This document shows positions 45,199 through 54,700 of a stretch of 64,000 nucleotides of DNA, one piece after another. Both the position numbers and the translations under genes were made by a program. The stretch's first letter is position 1. Each line of letters opens with the position of its first letter. Where the stretch lies: NCBI GenBank assembly GCA_964651705.1, contig CAZYWZ010000023.1, positions 12,220 through 76,219 on the forward strand, in the 5' to 3' direction. Origin of the DNA: JADLBR01 sp964651705 (lineage in GTDB: Bacteria > Verrucomicrobiota > Verrucomicrobiia > JADLBR01). The notes beneath the pieces were generated by a model, which was not told the origin of the DNA, searched no databases, and saw only the letters and a list, made by a program, of their open reading frames with translations.

Positions 45199-46602
45199 TC
45201 ACATGATCTCTCTCAGGAGCCCGGCCGACTTCATCCCCTCGTTCTGCGCGTCCAGGACACGGGCATCGAGCCCCAGGGGGTTCGGCAGCGTGGCGTTGGC
45301 GTCGATCCCGGCCAACTGATAGAAGCTGCCCAAGAGGTCCGCCGGATAGACGGGCCGGTCCTTGACCTCCTCTCCTTTGGCGTCCGAGGAACCAACGACG
45401 CGACCACCCTTGAATCCGCCACCCGCGACGAGCACGGTGAAGACCTTCCCGTAGTGATGGCGGCCGCCGTTCCACGGCGGTTCCCAAGAGACCTTCGGCG
45501 ACCGGCCGAACTCCCCGGTGCACCAGACCAGCGTGCTCTCCAGCAGTCCCCTCTCCCTCAGGTCAGCGAGCAGCGTCGCCAGGCCCTGGTCGAGCCAGGG
45601 GCACTGCCGCTTCATCGTCGCAAAGTGGTTGGAGTGCGTGTCCCAGCCACCGGGGAAGCTGATGGTGACATACGGCACGCCCGCCTCGACCATCCGCCGG
45701 GCCGCGAGGCACTCCTGCCCGAAGGTATTCCGCCCGTAGCGATCCCGGATCACCTTGGACTCGTTGTCGAGATTGAATACCTCCTTCCCCTTGCCCAGGA
45801 TCAGGCCGTAGGCCTTCTGCCTCGCCGCCTCGGCCTCGGCAACCTCCGGCACCTCCGAGAGCCCGTAACCCATGGTGTTGATCTTGTCCACCAACTCGCG
45901 GCGGGCCCTCTGGCGGTTGTCATCGATCCCGCGATTGACGATCCCCTGCACCTCGAAGCGGTCCGCGTTGGGATCGCCCCCCGTCGCGAACGGCTTGTAC
46001 GCCGGGCCCAGGAAACCCTCCTCAGAAAAGCGTCCGGCCGCCTGCGTCATCACGATGTACGGCGGGAGCAACCCTTTGTATTCCTCCCTCTTGAAGTAGG
46101 TGAATATGGCGCCCACGCTCGGGTAGGCGAGTTGCCCGCCGGGCTTGTGGCCCGTCTGCATCAGGTAGGCCGCCGTCTCGTGGCCATCGATGCCGTGGGT
46201 CATGCTGCGTATCAAGGAGTACTTGTCCGCCTGCTTCGCCAGGTTCGGAAACAGCGAGCTGATCTGGATCCCATCGACGTTTGTCGGGATGAATTTGTCG
46301 AATTCCCCGAGGTAATCGTAGCCGGTGCCCGGCTTCGGGTCCCACGTGTCATTGTGCGACATCCCGCCCCACAGGAAGACCTGGATGACCGACTTGATCT
46401 TGCCCTTGGGCAACGGCTTCGCCGCCGCGTCCGGCACCGCCTTCGGTTCGCCGCCCGCGGGCGCCGCCTTGGGATCCTCCGCCAACGCCCGGAAACCCAG
46501 CCCGCCAGCGGCGACCATTCCCGCCGCGCCCAAGACGCCCCTCCGCACGGCCTCGCGCCGCGAGATGTTCCCTCGACCCTCTGGACCTTGCCCTGCGCTC
46601 AT
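45199..46602 (-). CDS. DUF1501 protein, Tat-exported
   Basis: 467 aa from ATG 46602 with AGGAG and AGGGAAG upstream; longer frames lack the signal. Twin-arginine signal ISRREAVRRGVLGAAGMVAAGGL. The core has FLWGGMSHNDTWDPKPG, LFPNLAKQADKYSLIRSMTHGIDGHE, SFPGGWDTHSNHF, CTGEFGRSPK and GRHHYGKVFTVLVAGGGFKGG, the DUF1501 pattern (distant relative of alkaline-phosphatase/sulfatase folds with predicted metal site). It starts 86 bp after the DUF1549/1553 stop and ends 21 bp before the PPC protein. Such pairs recur across PVC genomes; biochemical function unknown. Confidence 0.92.
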   Translation of the reverse strand: MSAGQGPEGRGNISRREAVRRGVLGAAGMVAAGGLGFRALAEDPKAAPAGGEPKAVPDAAAKPLPKGKIKSVIQVFLWGGMSHNDTWDPKPGTGYDYLGEFDKFIPTNVDGIQISSLFPNLAKQADKYSLIRSMTHGIDGHETAAYLMQTGHKPGGQLAYPSVGAIFTYFKREEYKGLLPPYIVMTQAAGRFSEEGFLGPAYKPFATGGDPNADRFEVQGIVNRGIDDNRQRARRELVDKINTMGYGLSEVPEVAEAEAARQKAYGLILGKGKEVFNLDNESKVIRDRYGRNTFGQECLAARRMVEAGVPYVTISFPGGWDTHSNHFATMKRQCPWLDQGLATLLADLRERGLLESTLVWCTGEFGRSPKVSWEPPWNGGRHHYGKVFTVLVAGGGFKGGRVVGSSDAKGEEVKDRPVYPADLLGSFYQLAGIDANATLPNPLGLDARVLDAQNEGMKSAGLLREIM

Positions 46603-46688
46603 AGCTTCCCTGCTCCTTTCTTGCCCGCCTGCCTCATCGTGCCAGAAACGAAACTTCCAAATATTATGCCCGACCGCCCGCCCCGCAA

Positions 46689-49600
46689 TCAATGCCTCAA
46701 CAAAAATTCCGGGTTGTTGACCAGCGCCCAGGCGAGGTCGATCCAGACATCATTCCCTTTCGCCGCGCCGGTCTTGGCGTGCTCTTCTGCCGCCCGCACG
46801 TCGGCCTCCGTCGGGAACCGCGAGAGGATGGCGAGATAGAGCCTCTCGGCAATCTCCTCCGGTTTGCCGCCCGCGGAGATCAGCGCCGCGAGTTTCGGGC
46901 CTCCCTGAAGCTTCTGCTGGATGGTGGCCGAATTCAGCATATGCAGCCACTGCGGCGAGGCGAGTTCGCTCACGCGCTCGCTCTCCATCCCCGTGGCGCG
47001 CGTGGAGCGCCCGAACAGCGTCAGGAACGAACTCGTGACGCTGCCGTCGGCCAGGGCCACCGCGGGCATGTCCTCCGGAATATACGTGAACGGCTCCGGG
47101 ACGGCGCTGGTGTACAGGTCAGATGTGCCGGTGATCTCGTTCAGGGCATCGATGAGCACCTCGGCCTCGACCCGGCGCAGGCGGTAGTTCGCAAAGGCCG
47201 CCACCGCCTCCGTACCCTTGGTCCTCGGCATCGAAGAGAACTGGTATGCCGTCGAGGTGAAAATCAGGCGCTTCAGGTGCCTCAGGTCGTAGCCGCTCGA
47301 GACCAACTCTTTCTCCAGATAGGCCAGAAGCTCGGGGATGGCGGGCGGGTTGTCCTCCCGGATGTCATCGGGCTCATGGATGATGCCGCGACCCATGGCC
47401 CAGGCCCAGGTCCGATTGGCGATCGCCTTCGCGAACCACGGGTTCTCGGCGCGTATGAGCCAATCCGCGAACACCTCGCGCGGGTCGCGGTCTGGTGGGA
47501 TGGTCGTCTTGGCGCCATCCGGAAACGTCGCCGCGAGCGGGGCGTTCTCGCTGAGCGGCTGCGCCAGCGCCTGGGGGATCTTGTTGGCGACGCTCACCGC
47601 CTTGGCGACGGCATCGACGCCCGGGGCGATGCTGCCAGGCACCGCGGTCGATTTCAGCGGGTCCCAGAACACGATCTCCTCCTTCCACTCGCTGGTGGGC
47701 TTGTAGCCGACCTGCGAGAAGAAGGCCGCCATGGAGGCCCGACGCTCATCGGGCCAGGACAGGACCCGCGTCCCCATCAGCGCCAATCCCACCGACGCGG
47801 CAATTCCCTCCGGGCTCCTGTCTTGGATCGCCCTGTAGAAGTTGACCGGCCCGACGCGGAAATTGCTGCCGCTGGAGGTGAGCAGTTCCCGGACGAACTT
47901 GTCGTACCGCGCGTTCTTGGCGATGGCCTCCCAGACCCAGCGATAATAGGCCTGCGCCGCGTTGGGCCAGAGTTTCACGGGAAACTCGGCCTTGATCCGC
48001 AAGATATCGCTCCATTTCATCGCCCAGTAGTCGACGTGCGCGGTCTGGCCGAGCAGCCGGTCGATCAGGGCGACGCGCTTGTTCTTGTCCGCGTCGCGGA
48101 TGAACGCCTTCGCCTCATCCGCCGCCGGCAACTTGCCCGTCAGGTCCAGATAGGCGCGGCGGATGAATGCCGCATCGGTGCAGAGCGCCGGCTCGATGCC
48201 CGATGCCTTCAGCTTCGCGAAGATGATCTCGTCGATGCGGTTTCCCGGCTTCGGCGGATCGGGGCCCTCGAGGAGACCCGCGACGCGACCCTCGGCGATC
48301 AGCCGGTACAGCGCGGCCTTGGTCTCCTGGACCCTGGCGCGCTTTTCGTCGGAAACGTCCTGGGCGGCCAGATACGCCGCGCGCGTTCTCTCCGCCTCCG
48401 CCTTAAGCGGAGCGGCGGCGGCCTCCGCTTCCCCCGCCGCCTTCTCGTCCGCCACGTGGGTCTCCTTGGCCGACGCGACCCGCTTCCTGATGTTCGCGAG
48501 CGTCTCGTCCGTAGATACCTTCCGCTTCTCGGCACGGTCCAGCGCCTGCGCCGCGTTGTTGGCTTGAATCGTCGCCTGCTCCAGGGCCTTCTGTTTCGGG
48601 TCGAGCGCCGCCTTCGCCTCGTTGGCCGCCTTGCGCTTGGCGGCCGCTTCGGCCGTGGCCTGCTGGCTCGCCGCATCGAGTTGCAGGAGTTCCTTGGCCA
48701 CCGCCCGGGCGCCCTCGTTCGCGGCGGCGCAGGCGGCGACCTGCTTCTTGGCGTTCGCCAACGCGTCGTCGGCCGCCTTCTTCTGCGCATCCGCACCCGT
48801 CACGACTCCCGCGGCCGCCGCGACCTGTTTCTGCGCCTCCTGCTGTTTCTGCTGGGCCTGGGAAAGCGCCGCCTTGGCCCCATCGGCCACCTTGCGTTTG
48901 GCGGCGGCATCGTCGGCGGCCTGCTTTTTCTCCGCGTCTGACTTGGCGGCATCCGCCGCGACCTGTTTGGCCGTGGCATCTGCCGCCGCCGCCGCCTGTT
49001 CGGCCCCTTGAGCGGCTGCGGTCGCGGCACCCACCTGCTGGCTCGCGGCCGCCAGCGCCTCGTCGGCCTTCTTCTTTCCCGCCTGTGCCTCGGCCAACTT
49101 CTGCCCGGCGGCCGCGACCTGTGCCCCGGCCCCCTGCTCTCCCTGCTGCGCCTTGGCCAGCGCGGCCGCGGCATCCGCCGCCGCCTTGCGCTTGGCCGCG
49201 GCCTGGTCTGCCACCTGCCGCTTCTCCGCGGCCAGTCTCTCAGCGGCTTGGGCGGCCTGCTCCGCGGCCTCGGCGGCTGCCGCTGTGGCACCGGCCTGCT
49301 TCTTTACGCTGGCCATGGCGGAATCGAGCAACTTCTTCCGCGAGGCCGGACCCGCAAATTTCTCCGCGGCGGCGGCGGCCAATTTCTGCGGTTCCTGCAC
49401 CGCGGCCTGGGCCTGCGCCAGGGCCAACTTGGCCGCAGCGGCCGCCTTGCGCTTGGCCTCGGCATCGGCCCCCGCCTGCCGCACTTGCTCCTCGGAGCGA
49501 GCGGCACGCTCGGCCATCACCTTGGCCCTGGACTCGGCCGCCTGGGCCGCCTGCTCGGCCAACTGTTGCGCGCCGATGGCCGCCGCCAACTGTTTCTTCG

Positions 49601-51635
49601 CGTTGGCCGAGGCCTCGTCGGCCGCCTTCTTCTGGGCCTGGGCGTCGGTCAGGGTCTTCGCCGTGACGTTGGCGTGGCCCTGCGCTTGCTGCTCGCCCTG
49701 CTGGGCGTGGGCCAGCGCCGCCTTTGCCTCGTCGGCGACTTTCCGTTTGGCCGCCGCATCCGTCGCCGCCTCCTGTTTCTGGGGATCCGTTCTCCCGAAA
49801 AGGGCGGCGATGCCACGCCCCTTGCCCTCGGCCGCCTGCGCCTCCTTCTCGGCGGCATCGGCGGCGCCCGTGGCTGCGGCCAGCTGGTTCTTTGCGCTGG
49901 CCAGGGCTTCATCCGCCGCCTTCTTCTCGGCCTGGGCCGAGCCCAACTTCGTGGCCGCCGCATCCGCCGTCGCCTGCGCCCCTTGTTGTTTCTGCTGGGC
50001 CTGCGCCAGCGCGGCACCGGCATCATTGGCCACCTTGCGCTTCGCCGCCGCCTCCCGCACGGACTGGGCCAACTCCGCGGCCGATATCACCTTTGCGTTG
50101 GCCGCCGCCGCCTGGGCCACTTGCTCGGCCGCCTGATAGGCGGCCTGCGCCTCTTGCGGCTTCTGCGGCGCCTGCGCCAGCGCCGCCTTCGCATCGTCCG
50201 CCGCCTTCCTCTTGGCCGCCGCATCCGCCGCGGCCTGCTTCATCTGCTCCTCGGTCCTCCCCGCGCGCTCGACCATCGCCTTTGCCGACGCCTCCGCCGC
50301 CTGCGCCTCCTGCTCCGCGCCCCCCTGAGTGCCCGCCGCCGCCGCCGCCAGATTCTTCGCATTGGCCAGGGCCTCGTCGGCCGCCTTCTTTTCGGCTTCC
50401 GCCCCCGCCCCCTTCTTGGCGGCCGCCTCGGCCGCCGCCTGCGCCCCCTGCTGTTTCTGCTGCGCCTGCGCCAGCGCCGCCTTCGCATCGTCTGCCGCCT
50501 TGCGCTTCGCCGCCGCCTCGCCAGCGACCTGGGCCAGTTCGGCGACCGGCACGACCCGCGCATTCGCCGCAGCCGCCTGCGCCGCCTGCTCGGCAACCTG
50601 ATAGGCCGCCGTGGCCGCGGCGAGCTGTTTCTTGGCGTTGGCCAAGGCCTCATCCGCCGCCTTCTTCTGCCCTTCCGCCGCCACCAACTTCTGCGCGGCA
50701 TCGGTGGCCTGCGCCTGCGCCCGCTGGTCGGCCTGCTGTGCCTGGGTCAAGGCGGCCTTGGCCTCTTCCGCCGCCTTGCGCTTCGTCGCCGCTTCCCCCG
50801 CCGCCTGCTGCTTCTCGGCCTCCGACACCGGCTTCGCATTCTCCGCTGCCGCCCCCGCGGCCTGCTCGGCTGCCTGATGCGCGGCCGCGGCCGCGGCCAG
50901 CTGCTTGTTGGCGTTCGCCAGCACTTCGTCGGCCGCCTTTTTCTCCTTCTCTACAACGGCAAGCTCTTGCCCCGCCTCGTTGACCTGCGCCTGTAACTTC
51001 TCCTCCCCCTGCCGCGCCCGCGCCAGCGCGACTTTCGCCCCATCCGCCGCCCGGCGCTTCACCGCCGCTTCCGCCGCCGCGCGCTTGGCTTCCTCCTCGG
51101 GCCGATTCGCCGCGTCGGATGCCGCCTTCGCCGCCGCCTCGGCTTCCTTCGCCGCCTTCTCCGCCGCATCATAGGCCTGCTGCAGCGGGAGCGCCACCGC
51201 CTTGGCATCGGCCAACGCCTTGTCCAGCGGCGGCTTCGCGCTCGTCGCGTCGGCCAAACCCTTCACGGCCACGGCCACATTGTCCTCCGCTTCCTTGATG
51301 GCCTTGACGCCCCCTTCCCCGGCCAGTTCCTTCGCCTCCGTCGCCTGCTGCCGCTTCGTGTCGGCGCCCTTCCTAGCCTCGGCGTACGCCCCGTCGGCCT
51401 TCTGCATCGCCGCCCTCAGCGGACCCACCGCCGCATCCGCCTCCCCAGACGCCTTCGCCGCTCCCTCGTATGCCGCCCTCGCCTCCGCCTCCGTCACCGC
51501 CGCCTTCGCCGCATCCGCCCCCACAGCCACCCCACAATGGAAATTCCCCGACGCGACCGCCAAGGCCACAACAAGGACTACCCAGCCCCCCTTGCCCCGG
51601 GGGAACAACACCTCGCCATCAACGCCGCAATTCAT
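46689..51635 (-). CDS. DUF1549/DUF1553 protein with a giant Ala-rich coiled-coil domain
   Basis: 1648 aa from ATG 51635 (a GAGGG lies upstream; a TTG at 51683 is possible). Signal GGWVVLVVALAVASGN. Residues about 55-1110 are an Ala/Lys/Gln/Glu-rich coiled coil made of ten units of roughly 100 aa (consensus AAAKRKAADDAKAALAQAQQ...EAEKKAADEALANAKKQLAAA). DUF1549 (about 1130-1330, RIDEIIFAKLKASGIEPA, YLDLTGKLPAADEAKAFI) and DUF1553 (about 1390-1640, FADWLIRAENPWFAKAIANRTWAWAMGRGI, LVNNPEFLLRH) follow. The usual family members have a cytochrome-like N-terminal part and are 700-1100 aa, so this architecture is exceptional. It faces the DUF1501 gene in the usual order. Confidence 0.92.
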   Translation of the reverse strand: MNCGVDGEVLFPRGKGGWVVLVVALAVASGNFHCGVAVGADAAKAAVTEAEARAAYEGAAKASGEADAAVGPLRAAMQKADGAYAEARKGADTKRQQATEAKELAGEGGVKAIKEAEDNVAVAVKGLADATSAKPPLDKALADAKAVALPLQQAYDAAEKAAKEAEAAAKAASDAANRPEEEAKRAAAEAAVKRRAADGAKVALARARQGEEKLQAQVNEAGQELAVVEKEKKAADEVLANANKQLAAAAAAHQAAEQAAGAAAENAKPVSEAEKQQAAGEAATKRKAAEEAKAALTQAQQADQRAQAQATDAAQKLVAAEGQKKAADEALANAKKQLAAATAAYQVAEQAAQAAAANARVVPVAELAQVAGEAAAKRKAADDAKAALAQAQQKQQGAQAAAEAAAKKGAGAEAEKKAADEALANAKNLAAAAAGTQGGAEQEAQAAEASAKAMVERAGRTEEQMKQAAADAAAKRKAADDAKAALAQAPQKPQEAQAAYQAAEQVAQAAAANAKVISAAELAQSVREAAAKRKVANDAGAALAQAQQKQQGAQATADAAATKLGSAQAEKKAADEALASAKNQLAAATGAADAAEKEAQAAEGKGRGIAALFGRTDPQKQEAATDAAAKRKVADEAKAALAHAQQGEQQAQGHANVTAKTLTDAQAQKKAADEASANAKKQLAAAIGAQQLAEQAAQAAESRAKVMAERAARSEEQVRQAGADAEAKRKAAAAAKLALAQAQAAVQEPQKLAAAAAEKFAGPASRKKLLDSAMASVKKQAGATAAAAEAAEQAAQAAERLAAEKRQVADQAAAKRKAAADAAAALAKAQQGEQGAGAQVAAAGQKLAEAQAGKKKADEALAAASQQVGAATAAAQGAEQAAAAADATAKQVAADAAKSDAEKKQAADDAAAKRKVADGAKAALSQAQQKQQEAQKQVAAAAGVVTGADAQKKAADDALANAKKQVAACAAANEGARAVAKELLQLDAASQQATAEAAAKRKAANEAKAALDPKQKALEQATIQANNAAQALDRAEKRKVSTDETLANIRKRVASAKETHVADEKAAGEAEAAAAPLKAEAERTRAAYLAAQDVSDEKRARVQETKAALYRLIAEGRVAGLLEGPDPPKPGNRIDEIIFAKLKASGIEPALCTDAAFIRRAYLDLTGKLPAADEAKAFIRDADKNKRVALIDRLLGQTAHVDYWAMKWSDILRIKAEFPVKLWPNAAQAYYRWVWEAIAKNARYDKFVRELLTSSGSNFRVGPVNFYRAIQDRSPEGIAASVGLALMGTRVLSWPDERRASMAAFFSQVGYKPTSEWKEEIVFWDPLKSTAVPGSIAPGVDAVAKAVSVANKIPQALAQPLSENAPLAATFPDGAKTTIPPDRDPREVFADWLIRAENPWFAKAIANRTWAWAMGRGIIHEPDDIREDNPPAIPELLAYLEKELVSSGYDLRHLKRLIFTSTAYQFSSMPRTKGTEAVAAFANYRLRRVEAEVLIDALNEITGTSDLYTSAVPEPFTYIPEDMPAVALADGSVTSSFLTLFGRSTRATGMESERVSELASPQWLHMLNSATIQQKLQGGPKLAALISAGGKPEEIAERLYLAILSRFPTEADVRAAEEHAKTGAAKGNDVWIDLAWALVNNPEFLLRH
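48330..51480 (-). repeat. repetitive coding region for the coiled coil
   Basis: About ten internal repeats of roughly 300 bp built on GCCGCCTTC, GCCAGGGCC and GCGCCGCC-rich words. Extreme GC skew makes both other strand frames look open, which produces long false reading frames on the plus strand. Confidence 0.75.
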
Positions 51636-51781
51636 GGATCGATCCCTCGAAGGCTCTCGGCCCAATCCGGCCGACAAAATCAAATTTTCGAACCAATTCT
51701 AATTATGCCACGTGTCACGGTCAAGCCGTTCTGATGCTCGAGAACGCACGTCAGTCGACCGGACCGATGGCGTCGGCGCCC

Positions 51782-54700
51782 TTACCAGATCACCTGCACG
51801 CGCATGAAGCGCCGCGGATGGGCGGGATCGGTCACCGGATAGGCATCCGTCACCTCCACGGTTCGCAGTTCGCCAGACCCGGATTCGGTGACGGTGACGC
51901 CATCGATCAAGGGCACCGTCGTGGCCCCATTTGCGCTCGCGGCGAGGTCTGTCCACGGCCCGGTCAACGCATCGCTGCCTTGGACGACCAGGGAGACATC
52001 CGTGTGGGCGACGACCCGGGCAAACCGCAGCGCGAGCCTGCCGCCGGGCGTGCTGGCCTGGGGGAGGTTCGCCACTGAAGGGTCGTTCGGGTCGCCACCC
52101 AGGGCATACTCCACGATGTTCGCCATGCCGTCCCACTCGACGTCGACGAGGTTGCCCGATAGGGCCGGGTTGTCCCAATCCTCTCCGAAATTGGCCTGCC
52201 TCCAGTCGGCGATCGGCGCGTCGGCGACCACCGTCAGGAGGAAGCTGTCGCTGGCGGTTCGCGTCCCGTCGCTCACGGTGAGGGTGATGGTCGCCGCGCC
52301 GCTCTGGTTTGGGGCGGGCGTGACCCTGACGGTCCGATCGTTGCCCGATCCCGAAAACACGATATTCGCGGCCGGCACCAATGTCGTGTCCGACGACGAT
52401 TTTGTCAGCACCAGCGCGTCGGTGGCGGTCTCGGCATCGCCGACGGCCACGGCCAGTTCCGGGGTCGCGGTGTCCTCCGCGATCGCCTGATCGGCCAGGT
52501 CACCAATCGTTGGGGCCTCGTTGCACACGTTGACGATGTCGGCGATCTCGGGCGCCGTGAGGGCGTGGTCGTAGAGCCGCACCTCGTCCATGTGGGAACG
52601 AAACCGGAACTGCGTGGCCATCGCCCCGACATGAAATGTTGCCTCATTGGCGAAATCCGTGCGGATGGTCCCGGCCGCCACCGCAATGCCGTTCCGGTAG
52701 AGCGTCACCGCGCCACCGGCGCGATCCACCGCCGCCACGACATGTTGCCACCGATCAAAGGCGACGGTGCCCGCAGAGGAACTGACGTTGGCGCCCACGG
52801 TCCCATTGCCCGTGGCGAAGACGAGTTTCCCGTCGCCCGTATTGAATCCGTTCACATAGAACCGGAAACCGTCGGTGGACGCGCCGCCGGCGGAGTTTGC
52901 TGCGATGGTCTGGATCTGTGCCGTCCCGCTGGGGACAAAGATCCACGCGGCGACGGTGAACCTGTCGCCAAGCGGGATGGGGCTGGCGCTCGATGCACCG
53001 TCGGTCGTGCCATCGAACGTGAGCGACTGGCCACCCTGCTTTCTTGTCGCGCTCGAGAACGCCGGGACACCGCTATGCGCCAGCGCCCAACCGCCCCCCG
53101 TCACATCATCGAGCGTGCCGTCGAATGGCCAGCGGGCGATCGCCCCGGCGACGCCATCCGCGGACAGGACCGTCACGCGGAAGCTGTCGCTGGCGCGGAG
53201 GCCCCGCGAGTCCGTCACCGTCACCGTGATGTTGGCGGACCCAGACGCGTTCGCCTTCGGCGTGACGGTCACGGTGCGGTTCGTGCCGCCTCCCCCGAAC
53301 ACGATGGCGTCGGCCGGCACGAGGGCGGGATTCGACGACGCGCCGGAGACGACCAGGGAGTCGGGCGGCGTCATGTCGTCGCCGACGGTAAAAACCAACA
53401 CGGGGGTGGACTCGCCCTCGGCGATCGTCTGGTTCACGACGTTCCCGATGGTCGGCGGATTATCCCACACATGCGTGGTGCTCGCCGGGGCAGAAGCTTC
53501 CATGGCCTGATTGACGGCCTCCACTTCGATAGACACGGACGGCTCATCCCCGGCGCGATCCAGCTCGGGGATGAAGCAGGCATCCCGGCTCGCGGCCCAT
53601 AGCCAAGTGCGGCCGCCGCCGGCGTTGCGCCGGTACACGTTATAGTATCGCACGTCGGATGATGCCGACGGTGTCCAGCGCAGGCGCACTGAGTCCCGCA
53701 TAGCGCTCACGGCGTAGGAGTTCTCCACGTAGACACCGGTGGGCGCGTCCGGCGGCGAGGGCGACCCCTCGTAGATTGCCAGTTCGCCGAGCTGCATCGA
53801 GTAATCGCCGATGGCGCCGGCCGCGGCCGGATCGAACTGCAAACCGATGTACCCCAGCCTTCGCCCTGAGTGTGACGCCAGGCTGAATGCCTTCGTCGCC
53901 CAACCTGTGCCCGCGCGGGTGCCGACATCGAGGTAGACCGTGGTGCCCGGTGCGTCGGCGAATGCGAGCGCGACCCTCATGTTTGTCTCCTCGAAAGCGT
54001 CGGTGTCCCTGTACGCGATGCGCAACGTGGTCCCGGAGGTGATGGGCAGGTTGGCCTGGTAGAGGCGCAACTCACTGGCGGCATCCAGATTCCCGGCGAT
54101 TCGGAGGCAGCTGCCCCCGGTGTAGGCGTCCTTCCAATACCACGAGGGCATCAGGCGATTGGTGCTCGCCGTGTCCAACGCCCACTGCCAAGAGGGCAGG
54201 ATATCCTGCGTGGTCAGATTGTGCCAGTTGAACACCACCCCATCGGCATCGAGCGCCGACCGCACGAGCGCCCCACGCCAATAGAAACGGTTTCCGTGGC
54301 CGACGTTGAACCCGCTCACGAACGGCAGCTGCTGGAGCGGGCTCCATTCTTGCACGTAATGCGCCAGGCCCTCCCAATCCGTGCCACTGGCGGTGTCCGG
54401 CGTATTCGAAGGATCCTCGTTTGGGCCGGCCCAGAACTTGCGCTCCCGCTGGTAAAATAGCACGCTGTCGTTCCCCGACTTATCGAAGGTCCAATTCGGC
54501 TGATACAGCCCGACCGAGGCGCGGTGGGCGGCGCCATTCGGAAACAGGTAGTTCCAATTCACCGACGTGTCATAGCCATCGGACTGAACGTCGGCGCCAA
54601 AGTACAATTCGTACGGGCTTCGCCCCAATCCCGTGGCCGCGCTGACGCCATTCGTGACTTTCGCCATCGACCACCCGAAGTCGGCGAAGAAAGTGTCGCT

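Noticed and set aside
46692..50996. Long plus-strand open frames opposite the coiled-coil gene
   Set aside because: They are Arg/Leu/Gly-rich mirrors of the Ala/Lys/Glu repeats. The minus-strand frame has a signal peptide, coherent repeats and two known domains.
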